Assembly (NCBI GenBank): GCA_037447215.1
Contig: JBBIHB010000003.1
Coordinates: 85,145-149,144 of the forward strand
DNA: 64,000 bases
Direction of reading: 5' to 3'
From: UBA1413 sp037447215
Lineage (GTDB): Bacteria > Bacteroidota > Bacteroidia > Bacteroidales > Prolixibacteraceae
Within the stretch, counting starts at the first letter, position 1. Each line of letters begins with the position of its first letter. Below are positions 52,879-62,059 of this stretch, piece after piece. Under the pieces are notes generated by a model. The model was not told the DNA's origin. It made no database searches and was given only the letters and a program-made list of their open reading frames with translations. The translations under genes and the position numbers were made by a program.

Positions 52879-55221
52879 ATGGAATCTAAAGATCTGAAAA
52901 ACTCTGATGAGTTAATGCGTCCGAATAACGACGATACCCTATTGACCAACGATCCTGAATCGGATCTAATAACAGATGAGAAGGAAACTGATGAGGCTGA
53001 GGTGATTGAAGAATCTGCTACTTTGTTTGAAAAGGAATTGATTAACCAGGTTGCAGAAAATGAAGTAGAAGCTGAGTCTGAAAATTTGGTGCTAGCCGAA
53101 GCTGAATCTACCCCTGAATTAGAAAAAAGCACATCTGGAGATGTGACTTTCGAACCAATTGATGTTGAACAACCTGAAATCAACGATGTGACAGATGCCC
53201 CAGTAACTTTTAAACCTGAAGAATTGGCAAAGGAAGTTGATCCGGATTCAGTAATAGCTGAAGAATTGCCGGTAGTGACCAAAGAAGAAGATTCTGAGAT
53301 TTCTGAAACTGATACCAAGGAAGACACTGATCAGGCTACAAAAGCTCAAGAACACGGAAATGTAGAAGAAACTGCTGTTGTTCAAGAACCCGAAGTTGAA
53401 AAAGTTAAAACACCTGATGCAACCATTGTGGAACCGGTTGAAAATGAGGATCACACTTTTGAAGCTGAAGAAGTTGAAGAGGAAGATGAGCCCGATCAGG
53501 TTGATTATTCCCAGTTCAGTCAGATTGAACTTATAAACTTACTCCGTGATTTGATTGATAGCGGGCAACAAAGCGACCGCACAATAAACCTCATAATTGC
53601 AGCATTCAATCAAAAGGTGAAAGATAATTTTGCCGAGAAAAAGAAAAAATTTGAAGATAAAGGGGGTAACCCTGATAATTTTTCAACAGAAGAAGATCCA
53701 TATGAAAACGACATTAGGGAACTGATCAAAAAATACCGACAGGTTAAATTTGAACAGGCCAAAAAAATGGAAGCTGAAAAGGAAATCAACCTTAAGAAGA
53801 AATATGCTATAATTGAAGATATCAAAAACCTGCTGAACACTGAAGAGTCGATAAACAAAACATTTCAGGAGTTCAGGGAGCTTCAGAAACAATGGTATGA
53901 ACTCGGCCCTGTACCACAGGCTAAAATGAAAGACCTTTGGGATACATACCATTTCCATGTCGAGAATTTCTATGATTATATCAAGATCAACAAAGAACTG
54001 CGCGATCTCGACCTAAAGAAAAATCTTGAAATGAAGATCAACCTTTGCGAAAAAGCAGAGGAACTTTTGCTTGAAACATCGGTGTTCAGATCATTTAATA
54101 CACTCCAGAAATTTCATGAGCAATGGCGGGAAATCGGCCCCGTACCCCGCGATAAAAAAGACGATATCTGGGAACGTTTCAAAGCTGTAACTACTGCCAT
54201 AAATCAGAAGCACCAGGAATTTTTCGACAAAAGAAAAAACGAACAGAAGCGTAATCTCGAAGCAAAAATAGCCCTTTGCGAAAAAGTGGAAGAGATTTGT
54301 GCTATGACACTTGAATCGCACCGCGATTGGGACGAAAAGTCAAAACAACTTATTGAACTTCAGAAAGTTTGGCGCACCATCGGGTTTGCCCCGAAACGCG
54401 ATAACAACAAAATATACGACCGTTTCAGGAATGCTTGTGATCTGTTTTTCAATAAGAAGCGGGACTTTTATTCTCAAAACAAAGAACTACAGAACAAAAA
54501 CATGCAGATGAAGATTGATCTTTGCATGGAGGCTGAAACATTAAAAGTGGGTACCGACTGGAAGAAAACCACCCAACAGTTCATTGATATTCAAAAACGG
54601 TGGAAAGAGATCGGGCCAGTTCCTCGCAAAAATTCCGATATATTGTGGAAGCGGTTCAGGGCAGCCTGCGATTATTTTTTCGAACGTAAGTCTCTTCATT
54701 TCAGTGATATAGATGATGAACAGGCTAATAATCTCAAATTGAAAAAGGCATTAATTGCCGAGGTCGAAGCTTTTAAACCCGGTAGTGATGTGTCGGAATC
54801 GTTGATGGCCCTCCGTGAGTTCCAGCGCAGATGGACTGAAATTGGACATGTCCCGATGAAAGAAAAAGATGTCTTGCAAAATAAGTTCAGAATTGCCATC
54901 AATAAGCATTTTGATGCATTGAAAGTTGATTCTGGAAAACGCGATTCCATCAATTTCAGGAGCAAAATTGCCAATATGACCGAAAACCAGAAAGGATTGT
55001 CGAAGGTTCGTCAGGAAAGGGAAAAATTTATGGCAAAACTTAAGCAACTTGAATCTGACCTAACCTTATTGGACAATAATATCGGGTTCTTTGCCAATTC
55101 AAAAAACGCACATGCATTGATTGCTGATGTGAATCAAAAAATTGAAGACACCCGTGCCAAAATTGAAATGCTCAAGGAAAAGATAAGAATTATTGATGAA
55201 TTGGATAAAACAGAATATTAA
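52879..55221 (+). CDS. multi-repeat DUF349 protein with acidic N-terminus
   Basis: About 780 residues from the ATG at 52879 (an in-frame TTG lies 12 bases earlier). Residues 1-215 are strongly acidic, rich in Glu, Asp, Thr and Val, and likely disordered. From about 280 on, at least five DUF349 helical repeats occur, each with a core like FRELQKQWYELGPVPQAKMK, FHEQWREIGPVPRDKKDDIW, LQKVWRTIGFAPKRDNNKIY, IQKRWKEIGPVPRKNSDILW and FQRRWTEIGHVPMKEKDVLQ. A C-terminal coiled coil (about 715-780) follows. DUF349 proteins bind nucleic acid or ribosome-linked factors in other bacteria; the function here is not known. Confidence 0.92.
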   Translation: MESKDLKNSDELMRPNNDDTLLTNDPESDLITDEKETDEAEVIEESATLFEKELINQVAENEVEAESENLVLAEAESTPELEKSTSGDVTFEPIDVEQPEINDVTDAPVTFKPEELAKEVDPDSVIAEELPVVTKEEDSEISETDTKEDTDQATKAQEHGNVEETAVVQEPEVEKVKTPDATIVEPVENEDHTFEAEEVEEEDEPDQVDYSQFSQIELINLLRDLIDSGQQSDRTINLIIAAFNQKVKDNFAEKKKKFEDKGGNPDNFSTEEDPYENDIRELIKKYRQVKFEQAKKMEAEKEINLKKKYAIIEDIKNLLNTEESINKTFQEFRELQKQWYELGPVPQAKMKDLWDTYHFHVENFYDYIKINKELRDLDLKKNLEMKINLCEKAEELLLETSVFRSFNTLQKFHEQWREIGPVPRDKKDDIWERFKAVTTAINQKHQEFFDKRKNEQKRNLEAKIALCEKVEEICAMTLESHRDWDEKSKQLIELQKVWRTIGFAPKRDNNKIYDRFRNACDLFFNKKRDFYSQNKELQNKNMQMKIDLCMEAETLKVGTDWKKTTQQFIDIQKRWKEIGPVPRKNSDILWKRFRAACDYFFERKSLHFSDIDDEQANNLKLKKALIAEVEAFKPGSDVSESLMALREFQRRWTEIGHVPMKEKDVLQNKFRIAINKHFDALKVDSGKRDSINFRSKIANMTENQKGLSKVRQEREKFMAKLKQLESDLTLLDNNIGFFANSKNAHALIADVNQKIEDTRAKIEMLKEKIRIIDELDKTEY

Positions 55222-55228
55222 AAAGTAA

Positions 55229-55258
55229 AGGCCGGCAGTTTTAGCCGGCTTCTTTTTT
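55229..55258 (+). terminator. terminator after the DUF349 gene
   Basis: GCCGGC, loop AGTTTTA, GCCGGC, followed by TTC and seven T, eight bases after the stop. Confidence 0.75.
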
Positions 55259-55316
55259 TAACATTAAACCCTTCCTAATTTGACCCTGACTTTTATTTAT
55301 TTGACGTTGAAAAGTA

Positions 55317-55324
55317 TAATTTTG
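55317..55324 (+). promoter_or_regulatory. -7 element upstream of pyrG
   Basis: TAATTTTG matches TAnnTTTG, 31 bases before the GTG start at 55356. The -33 box is not well spaced. Confidence 0.45.
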
Positions 55325-55355
55325 TGGGCTTAAAATCCAATTAATAATTTATATC

Positions 55356-56957
55356 GTGCTTGATACCAGATATATTTTTGTAACCGGCGGGGTAACTTCA
55401 TCACTTGGAAAGGGTATCCTGGCCTCATCCCTGGCGAAATTACTCCAATCCAGAGGCTATTCGGTAACCATCCAGAAGCTTGACCCTTATCTGAATGTGG
55501 ATCCGGGTACATTGAATCCTTATGAGCATGGCGAGTGTTTTGTAACCGAAGACGGAGCTGAAACCGATCTTGATCTTGGACATTACGAACGTTTTCTGAA
55601 CCATCCAACCTCGCAGGCAAACAATGTAACAACAGGAAAAATCTATCAGACCGTAATAAGTAAGGAACGAAGGGGCGATTATCTGGGAAAAACTGTACAG
55701 ATCATTCCACATATTACGGACGAAATCAAGCGTAAAATAAAATATCTCGGGTCGAAAGGTAAGTACGATATTGTAATAACTGAAATAGGGGGAACGGTAG
55801 GCGATATAGAATCGCTTCCTTATATTGAAACCGTAAGGCAGTTAAAATGGGAGATGGGTATCAAGGCATTGGTTATACACCTGACCCTTGTTCCATATCT
55901 GAATGCAACCGGTGAATTGAAAACCAAACCTACGCAGCATTCCGTAAAAGCATTGCTCGAAACCGGGGTACAACCTGACGTTTTGGTACTGCGCACCGAA
56001 CACCCAATAGATGATAATATTAGGGCAAAAGTTGCTTTGTTTTGTAATGTGGCTATCGAAGCAGTAGTGCAGTCACTTGATGTGCCTACCATTTACGAAG
56101 TTCCTATAAAAATGGTGGAGGAAAAACTTGACGTAACCGTTCTAAAGAAGCTCGATCTTCCGGTGCGGGATTCAATTGATTTAGGATCATGGAATGAATT
56201 TCTATATAAGCTCAAGAATCCAGCACATACTGTTGATATTGCCCTGGTTGGGAAATATGTGGAATTGCATGATGCTTATAAATCGATTTGTGAAGCACTT
56301 ATACATGCCGGAGTTGCCAACCATGCAAAGGTTAACGTAAGGTGGATCCACTCCGAATCCCTTTCTTCAGGAACAGTCGAAAAGAAACTGAACGGTGTAA
56401 ACGGAATCCTGGTAACCCCCGGATTCGGTCACCGTGGGATTAAAGGTAAGATAACAGCGGTGCAGTACGCACGGGAGAAGAACATCCCTTATTTCGGAAT
56501 TTGCCTGGGTATGCAAATGGCTGTTATTGAATTTGCACGTAATGTGCTTAATCTGGAAGATGCCGACTCTACCGAGATGAATTCCAAAACGCCACATCCT
56601 GTCATCGACCTAATGGAACAGCAGAAAGAGGTTATCGACTATGGTGGAACCATGAGATTAGGTGCTTATGATTGCCGGTTGATAGCTAAAAAATCGAATG
56701 CATTCAATGCTTACAACAAACTTACGGTTAAGGAACGCCACAGGCACCGCTTCGAATTCAATAATGCTTATCTGAAACAGTTTGAAAAAGCAGGTATGAA
56801 AGCAACTGGCATCAATCCTGAAACTGATCTGGTTGAAATAATGGAAATACCTGATCATAAGTGGTTTGTCGGTGTTCAGTTTCATCCTGAGTACCGGAGC
56901 ACAGTTTTAAATCCCCACCCTTTATTTGTCGATTTTATTAAAAATGCATTATTATAA
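55356..56957 (+). CDS. pyrG: CTP synthase
   Basis: A 533-residue glutamine-dependent amidotransferase turning UTP into CTP. It uses a GTG start, followed by LDTRYIFVTGGVTSSLGKGI with the P-loop at about 12-22. The synthase domain continues with LDPYLNVDPGTLNPYEHGEC and EIGGTVGDIESLPYIE. The glutaminase domain from about 285 has the oxyanion segment VTPGFGHRG and Cys near 387 in FGICLGMQMA, plus GVQFHPEYRS with the His-Glu pair. It lies 11 bases upstream of yidC and probably in one operon with it. Confidence 0.97.
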   Translation: MLDTRYIFVTGGVTSSLGKGILASSLAKLLQSRGYSVTIQKLDPYLNVDPGTLNPYEHGECFVTEDGAETDLDLGHYERFLNHPTSQANNVTTGKIYQTVISKERRGDYLGKTVQIIPHITDEIKRKIKYLGSKGKYDIVITEIGGTVGDIESLPYIETVRQLKWEMGIKALVIHLTLVPYLNATGELKTKPTQHSVKALLETGVQPDVLVLRTEHPIDDNIRAKVALFCNVAIEAVVQSLDVPTIYEVPIKMVEEKLDVTVLKKLDLPVRDSIDLGSWNEFLYKLKNPAHTVDIALVGKYVELHDAYKSICEALIHAGVANHAKVNVRWIHSESLSSGTVEKKLNGVNGILVTPGFGHRGIKGKITAVQYAREKNIPYFGICLGMQMAVIEFARNVLNLEDADSTEMNSKTPHPVIDLMEQQKEVIDYGGTMRLGAYDCRLIAKKSNAFNAYNKLTVKERHRHRFEFNNAYLKQFEKAGMKATGINPETDLVEIMEIPDHKWFVGVQFHPEYRSTVLNPHPLFVDFIKNALL

Positions 56958-56968
56958 TAACTGATTAC

Positions 56969-58885
56969 ATGGATAAAAATTCAATTATAGGGATCGTACT
57001 GATTTTCCTTGTTTTGGTGGTTTTTTCAATTGTTAACCAACCATCGAAGGAACAAATTGAACAAGCTAAACGCCGGCAGGATTCTATTCAACAGGTTCAG
57101 GCCGAGAAAGTTCGAATGCTTGAAATACAGCAACAGCAAATGGCTGCAGAACAGCAATCTGGCCCCGATTCAATTGCCGATGTAATAAAACAAAAACAGC
57201 TCGAAGACCAACTTGGTGCTTTTAGTGTGGCAGCAGCAGGTAACGAATCTTTTTACACCCTCGAAAACAATTTGATGAAACTCACCTTTACAAATAAGGG
57301 CGGAAGGATTTACTCGGTTGAATTGAAAGACTACAAAACACACGACGGACAGCCGCTTATTCTGTTCGATGGCCCTGAAACCCGTTTCGGATTGAATTTT
57401 TTTGCTCAAAACCGCAATATTCAAACCGATCAGTTATTCTTCGAAACCGATTCCCCTGAAATGGTTAAGGTATCAGGTCCTGAAGTAAGACGAGGAAATC
57501 ATGGTGAAGAAAAACACAATGCCGAAAATCCGGGAGAGAAAAAAACGGTAACTTTCAAGCTTGAGGTTTCACCCGGGAGTTTCATGGAGTACATTTATAC
57601 TCTCTCGCACAACTCCTTCCTGGTTGGATTTGATGTTAAAATGGAAGGAATGAACTATTTTGTGGCTTCAAACCAAACTGATATTAATTTTTCATGGGCC
57701 TTTGATGTTCCACCTCAGGAGCGCAAATCGCAATTTGGAGAAGACCGCTATACCCAGATCTACTATAAGTTTTTCGAAGACGACGTTGATAAACTAAGTG
57801 CATCGAAATCGGAAGAGAAAAATTTGACCAGAACAAAGTGGATTGGAATGAAACAGTTGTTTTTCACCTCCACGCTAATTGCCAATGAATCGTTCCCATC
57901 GGTTCAGGTGAGAAGCACCCGGGCAGATTCTGACGATAAATATCTCGCCAATTTTTTTGCAGGAATATCCCTACCCTGGGCTGGAAAAACAACCGAAAAT
58001 TATGGTATGACATTCTATTTCGGGCCCAACCATTTCCAAACCCTAAGGCAATACCGTTTGGACCTGGAATCGCAAGTGTATTTAGGCTATGCAATCGTAC
58101 GGCCAGTAAACAGGTACCTGATTATTCCCGTATTCAATTTTTTTAGGGATTATATTTCAAACTTTGGGATTATCATCCTTTTACTTACTATTTTTATTAA
58201 ATTAATATTATTCCCATTTACTTACAAATCCTATATATCGCAGGCTAAAATGCGTGTATTAAAGCCTGAAATGGATGAAATAAGTGCCAAATATCCTGCT
58301 GATAAAGCCATGGAAAAGCAACAGGCAATTATGGCATTGTATAAAAAAGCCGGAGTGAACCCAATGGGGGGGTGTTTGCCCATGCTTTTGCAAATGCCGA
58401 TTCTGATCGCCATGTTTTTCTTCTTCCCTACTTCCATTGAGTTAAGGCAGCAGAGTTTTTTATGGGCACATGACCTTTCCACTTACGATTCAATTCTCGA
58501 TTTGCCGTTTACCATTCCATTTTATGGCAATCATGTGAGTTTGTTCACCTTGCTTATGACCATTACCACCATCATTTCGACCCGGTTAAACTCTCAGGCT
58601 ACGAGTGGCGCTACAATACCAGGGATGAAAACCATGATGTATATGATGCCCATCATGTTCATGTTTATTTTGAATAGCTATTCTTCAGGATTAAGTTATT
58701 ATTATTTTCTTGCCAACGTAATAACCATAGGGCAAACCTATATTGTCAGGGGCATGGTCGATGAAAGCAAAATCAGGGAGCAGTTGATGGCAAACAAAAA
58801 GAAACCTGTTGTTAAATCGAAATTTCAGCAGAGGTTAGAAGAACTTGCCAAAAAGCGTGGAGTACAGCCTCCGAAAAAGAAATAA
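56969..58885 (+). CDS. yidC: membrane protein insertase YidC
   Basis: A 638-residue insertase of the Gram-negative long form. An N-terminal membrane helix (IIGIVLIFLVLVVFSIVNQP) is followed by a Gln-rich linker and a large periplasmic beta domain (about 85-360). The insertase core has five helices from about 385, with the hydrophilic-groove region IKLILFPFTYKSYISQAKMR, the cytosolic hairpin KYPADKAMEKQQAIMALYKKAGVNPMGGCLP in two parts and LLQMPILIAMFFFFP. The basic tail ends PPKKK. It inserts membrane proteins with or without SecYEG. Confidence 0.96.
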   Translation: MDKNSIIGIVLIFLVLVVFSIVNQPSKEQIEQAKRRQDSIQQVQAEKVRMLEIQQQQMAAEQQSGPDSIADVIKQKQLEDQLGAFSVAAAGNESFYTLENNLMKLTFTNKGGRIYSVELKDYKTHDGQPLILFDGPETRFGLNFFAQNRNIQTDQLFFETDSPEMVKVSGPEVRRGNHGEEKHNAENPGEKKTVTFKLEVSPGSFMEYIYTLSHNSFLVGFDVKMEGMNYFVASNQTDINFSWAFDVPPQERKSQFGEDRYTQIYYKFFEDDVDKLSASKSEEKNLTRTKWIGMKQLFFTSTLIANESFPSVQVRSTRADSDDKYLANFFAGISLPWAGKTTENYGMTFYFGPNHFQTLRQYRLDLESQVYLGYAIVRPVNRYLIIPVFNFFRDYISNFGIIILLLTIFIKLILFPFTYKSYISQAKMRVLKPEMDEISAKYPADKAMEKQQAIMALYKKAGVNPMGGCLPMLLQMPILIAMFFFFPTSIELRQQSFLWAHDLSTYDSILDLPFTIPFYGNHVSLFTLLMTITTIISTRLNSQATSGATIPGMKTMMYMMPIMFMFILNSYSSGLSYYYFLANVITIGQTYIVRGMVDESKIREQLMANKKKPVVKSKFQQRLEELAKKRGVQPPKKK

Positions 58886-58978
58886 AAAATTAGTTTAATC
58901 ATCATCTTTTTTTAAACCATTTAATGGCTTGGTAGTCAAAAAAGACATAATTCAGAAATTTCATAAACCATAAAATTA

Positions 58979-59383
58979 ATGAATGCAATGAAAAAGATTG
59001 GAATGTTTGTTTTGATGTTAGTCTTCGCAGCATTTATCGCCGAAGCACAACCAGGTGGCCAGGGCCGTAATTTCTCACCCGAAGATATGGCAACACGCCA
59101 GACCGAACAAATGGGTGAGTTTGTTAAAATGGATAAGACACTTGAAAAGAAAGTGTATGACCTTAATCTGAAGTATGCTAAAAAATCGCAGGAACTGCGC
59201 AGCGGCAGAAACTTTATGGATATGAGCGACAGCGAGCGTGAAAAAATGCGGGCTCAAATGACTGCACAACAGGAAGAAAAAGACTTGGAAATGAAAAAAA
59301 TCCTGTCAGCTGACCAGTGGAAGCAATATGAAAAATACAGGGAAGAAGCCCGTCAGCGGATGCAACAACGACGCCCACAGTAA
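58979..59383 (+). CDS. small exported Spy/CpxP-like helical protein
   Basis: A 134-residue protein with a signal peptide (MKKIGMFVLMLVFAAFIAEAQ; the ATG at 58988 is an alternative start). The mature part is almost all helical and charged: ATRQTEQMGEFVKMDKTLEK, VYDLNLKYAKKSQEL, SEREKMRAQMTAQQEEKDLE, then LSADQWKQYEKYREEARQRM. The LSADQWKQYE segment is like the C-terminal part of DUF4890/Spy-type periplasmic proteins in Bacteroidota. It may act as a periplasmic chaperone or stress sensor; function is not shown. Confidence 0.8.
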   Translation: MNAMKKIGMFVLMLVFAAFIAEAQPGGQGRNFSPEDMATRQTEQMGEFVKMDKTLEKKVYDLNLKYAKKSQELRSGRNFMDMSDSEREKMRAQMTAQQEEKDLEMKKILSADQWKQYEKYREEARQRMQQRRPQ

Positions 59384-59408
59384 TCAGGCTTGAAGGAGAA
59401 ACAGTTCA

Positions 59409-59464
59409 CTGCCCTGAAAGTCAGAACCGGTAGTCGGTTAGTTATTTTCAGGGTAGTTTTTTTT
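59409..59464 (+). terminator. terminator after the Spy-like gene
   Basis: An 11-bp stem CTGCCCTGAAA / TTTCAGGGTAG (one G-T wobble) with a 26-base loop, followed by eight T. Confidence 0.6.
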
Positions 59465-59549
59465 GCTGTTTTTTTATTCCACATCAAAAAATTGACCATG
59501 CCAATGATTCACTATTTTTTTGGGAAATAAATTTTCAAACAAATCTGAT

Positions 59550-60598
59550 TTGAGGAAAGTAGCACTGTTCGCATTCATTTTTTTGCTGATTACGATACAA
59601 AATTTACACTGGTAAAATCAGGTTCCGGCTATTAATAATGTTTGGGAGCCTGTTGTTTTTGGATTGCTGGATGATGAAGTATATGAGCAAACCGTTCCGA
59701 ACACATAATTTTACCAAAGGGAACCTTATTCAGGAGTGCTGATTTCGGAAATACTGAGGTTTATATTCCTTACAACAATCATACTTATTTTTTGGCTTCA
59801 GGTTTTATGATGATCCCGCCAGGATTTCAGCTAATGAAATGGCACGCGATATCAGTCTGGGAAAAGATGACAAAATGCTGATCATTCTTGATACACATGG
59901 CAACCTACGAATAGCTCACCGGTTTCAGATTGGGCCCCGACCAAGGAAATAGGGGATTATACAGATATTGTCAGGAATGTCGTACGACCATATACTGACC
60001 AACGAAAGCAAGTCTAAAACAGTCGATCTGAAGTTTATCCCGTTACGGATCAGATTTTCATGGGCGGAGAATTCACTTTTAGTTTTAGCCATCAGAATGA
60101 ACTGTTTAACCGGGATTTTAATATTTACACAGGGATTGTTATTCCGGAAGCTGTTTACACATGGTGGAAAAACAAAATTAAAATTAAAACCAAAAGTAGT
60201 CGGAATATATTGGGTGAATGCTTTACCGGTGGGGAGAATTCTTTTCGGGCCAACGAAACGTAAATTAACTTAAATATGAATTGGAAAATCATGGTTCCAT
60301 AATCATTTGTACGAAGTATCAATTGAGTATGGTCGATTTACCTCAGAGAGGTTTCAGGGCAAATATATATCAGGCAAACACTGATGTGCTTCTCAGCCCC
60401 GAAATTACTTTGAACAATTATCTTCAATATGATAATGCTTCTGAAATTAACGGCATTCAATCACAGTTTCAATAGTTAATGAAACCCGGAAACGAAATTA
60501 TTCTGGTTTGGACATCAAGGTTCGGTCAACCAGGAGAAAATTGGCTGCGAAATGAGAGTATATCCCGAATTAATCTAAAGTATAAAATAAGGTTTTAA
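59550..60598 (+). pseudogene. decayed remnant of a DUF5916 outer-membrane protein gene
   Basis: No long frame is open, but fragments in shifting frames line up in order with DUF5916 proteins: a signal peptide (RKVALFAFIFLLITIQN near 59553), the N-terminal carbohydrate-binding-like part (VFGLLDDEVYEQTVP, FYQREPYSGVL, then YDDPARISANEMARDISLGK and MLIILDTHGNLRIAHRFQIG near 59810-59935), and the barrel end (VDLPQRGFRANIYQANTDVL, SPEITLNNYLQYDNASEING near 60330-60470, then PGNEIILVW and INLKYKIRF before TAA at 60596). Intact family members are over 700 residues, so much of the middle is deleted as well as frameshifted. Small open stretches inside it are not independent genes. Confidence 0.75.
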
Positions 60599-60702
60599 AA
60601 CTAAAACCATGCAAATTGACTGTATGATTTTACTCTTTATTAATAATCTATCATTCGACTTGTATTGTTATTTGAAATCATTCATGATAACCCTTTAATT
60701 TC

Positions 60703-60710
60703 TAATTTTG
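60703..60710 (+). promoter_or_regulatory. -7 element upstream of the lysA-like gene
   Basis: TAATTTTG, an exact TAnnTTTG, 22 bases before the ATG at 60732. Confidence 0.45.
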
Positions 60711-60731
60711 TGTTTTTTATTCAAATCAGAA

Positions 60732-61997
60732 ATGAAGGAAAAAGTTTTACCATTTAGTAAGGAGAAACTTGAGGAGATAATAAGCGTTTTTCCAACACCT
60801 TTTCACTTGTATGACGAGAAAGGTATCAGGGAATATGCCCGGAAGTTCAACTCAGCTTTCAGCTGGAATGAAGGTTTCAGGGAGTTTTATGCAATAAAGG
60901 CGGCGCCAAATCCTTATCTGATGAAAATCCTCAGGCATGAAAAATTTGGTATCGATTGCAGCTCTATGGCCGAGCTTGTTTTGGCCGAAAGGATTGGAAT
61001 GAAGGGTGAAGAAATAATGTTTACGTCGAATGACACCCCCGATTATGAATTTGCAAAAGCAAAAGAATTAGGCGCAATCATAAATCTTGATGATATTTCA
61101 CATATTGAGTACCTGGAAAAAAATGTCGGACTACCTGATTTGCTTTGTTTCAGGTACAATCCAGGCAGTCTTAAGGAAGGAAATGTTATTATCGGCCACC
61201 CCGAAGAAGCCAAATACGGACTTACCCGCAACCAAATGTTCGACGCTTACAGGATAGCCAAAGGAAAAGGTGTAAAACGTTTTGGTATTCACACTATGGT
61301 TGCTTCCAATGAACTCGATCCGGAGTATTTTGTGGAAACTGCCGAAATATTATTTTCTCTGGTGGCGGAAATATCTGAAAAAATTGACATTCATATAGAA
61401 TTTGCAAATCTTGGCGGCGGGATTGGTATCCCATATCGGCCAGATCAGAAAGCTGTCAATCTGGATTATATGAGCGAAAGTATCCGGAAAAAATATAATC
61501 AGTACATTGTTTCAAATGGATTGCCCCATCTTAGAATAAATTTCGAATCGGGTAGGGCTATTACCGGTCCATACGGATTTTTAGTATCAAAGGTGCTTCA
61601 TCTGAAAGATACCTATAAAAAATTTGCCGGGCTCGATGCATGCATGGTGAATCTGATGCGCCCGGCTATGTATGGTGCCTATCATCATATTACTGTTGTA
61701 GGAAAAGAAACCTATCCGGCAATTCATAAATATGACGTTACAGGTTCGCTTTGCGAAAATAACGACAAATTTGCCATTGACCGTGAACTTCCAGAGATCG
61801 AATCGGGTGATATTCTGGTTATCCACGATGCCGGAGCACATGGTCATGCCATGGGGTTCAATTACAATGGAAAACTTAAGTCGGCAGAATTATTATTCCG
61901 CGAAAATGGAGAGGTTGTACAGATACGCAGGGCCGAAACAGTAGAAGATTATTTTGCTACCCTCGATTTTGATGGACTTAAACAGTTTGATGTTTAG
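60732..61997 (+). CDS. lysA: diaminopimelate decarboxylase-family PLP enzyme
   Basis: About 421 residues from the ATG at 60732 (an upstream in-frame TTG is less likely). A fold type III decarboxylase: PLP-binding Lys56 in YAIKAAPNP, GIDCSSMAELVLAERIG, HIEFANLGGGIGIPYRPD with the glycine loop, NFESGRAITGPYGFLVSKVL and, near the C-terminus, TGSLCENNDKFA with the catalytic Cys at the dimer interface and HDAGAHGHAMGFNYNG. These fit meso-diaminopimelate decarboxylation to lysine. A related substrate is possible because the sequence is somewhat divergent. Confidence 0.88.
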   Translation: MKEKVLPFSKEKLEEIISVFPTPFHLYDEKGIREYARKFNSAFSWNEGFREFYAIKAAPNPYLMKILRHEKFGIDCSSMAELVLAERIGMKGEEIMFTSNDTPDYEFAKAKELGAIINLDDISHIEYLEKNVGLPDLLCFRYNPGSLKEGNVIIGHPEEAKYGLTRNQMFDAYRIAKGKGVKRFGIHTMVASNELDPEYFVETAEILFSLVAEISEKIDIHIEFANLGGGIGIPYRPDQKAVNLDYMSESIRKKYNQYIVSNGLPHLRINFESGRAITGPYGFLVSKVLHLKDTYKKFAGLDACMVNLMRPAMYGAYHHITVVGKETYPAIHKYDVTGSLCENNDKFAIDRELPEIESGDILVIHDAGAHGHAMGFNYNGKLKSAELLFRENGEVVQIRRAETVEDYFATLDFDGLKQFDV

Positions 61998-62021
61998 CCG
62001 GAAATTTATATTTTATACAAT

Positions 62022-62046
62022 GGCCGGCATTTACCGGCTTTTTATT
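62022..62046 (+). terminator. terminator after the lysA-like gene
   Basis: GCCGG, loop CATTTA, CCGGC, followed by seven T, 26 bases after the stop. Confidence 0.7.
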
Positions 62047-62059
62047 ATATCCGATCACC

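Noticed and set aside
52875..53327. Long serine-rich frame on the minus strand opposite the DUF349 gene
   Set aside because: It is the antisense shadow of the Glu/Asp-rich N-terminus, where GAA and GAT codons read as TTC and ATC in reverse; no conserved motif or start context.
60060..60475. Two or three short independent genes downstream of the Spy-like gene
   Set aside because: Their translations are pieces of a single DUF5916 barrel in different frames, so they are parts of a pseudogene.
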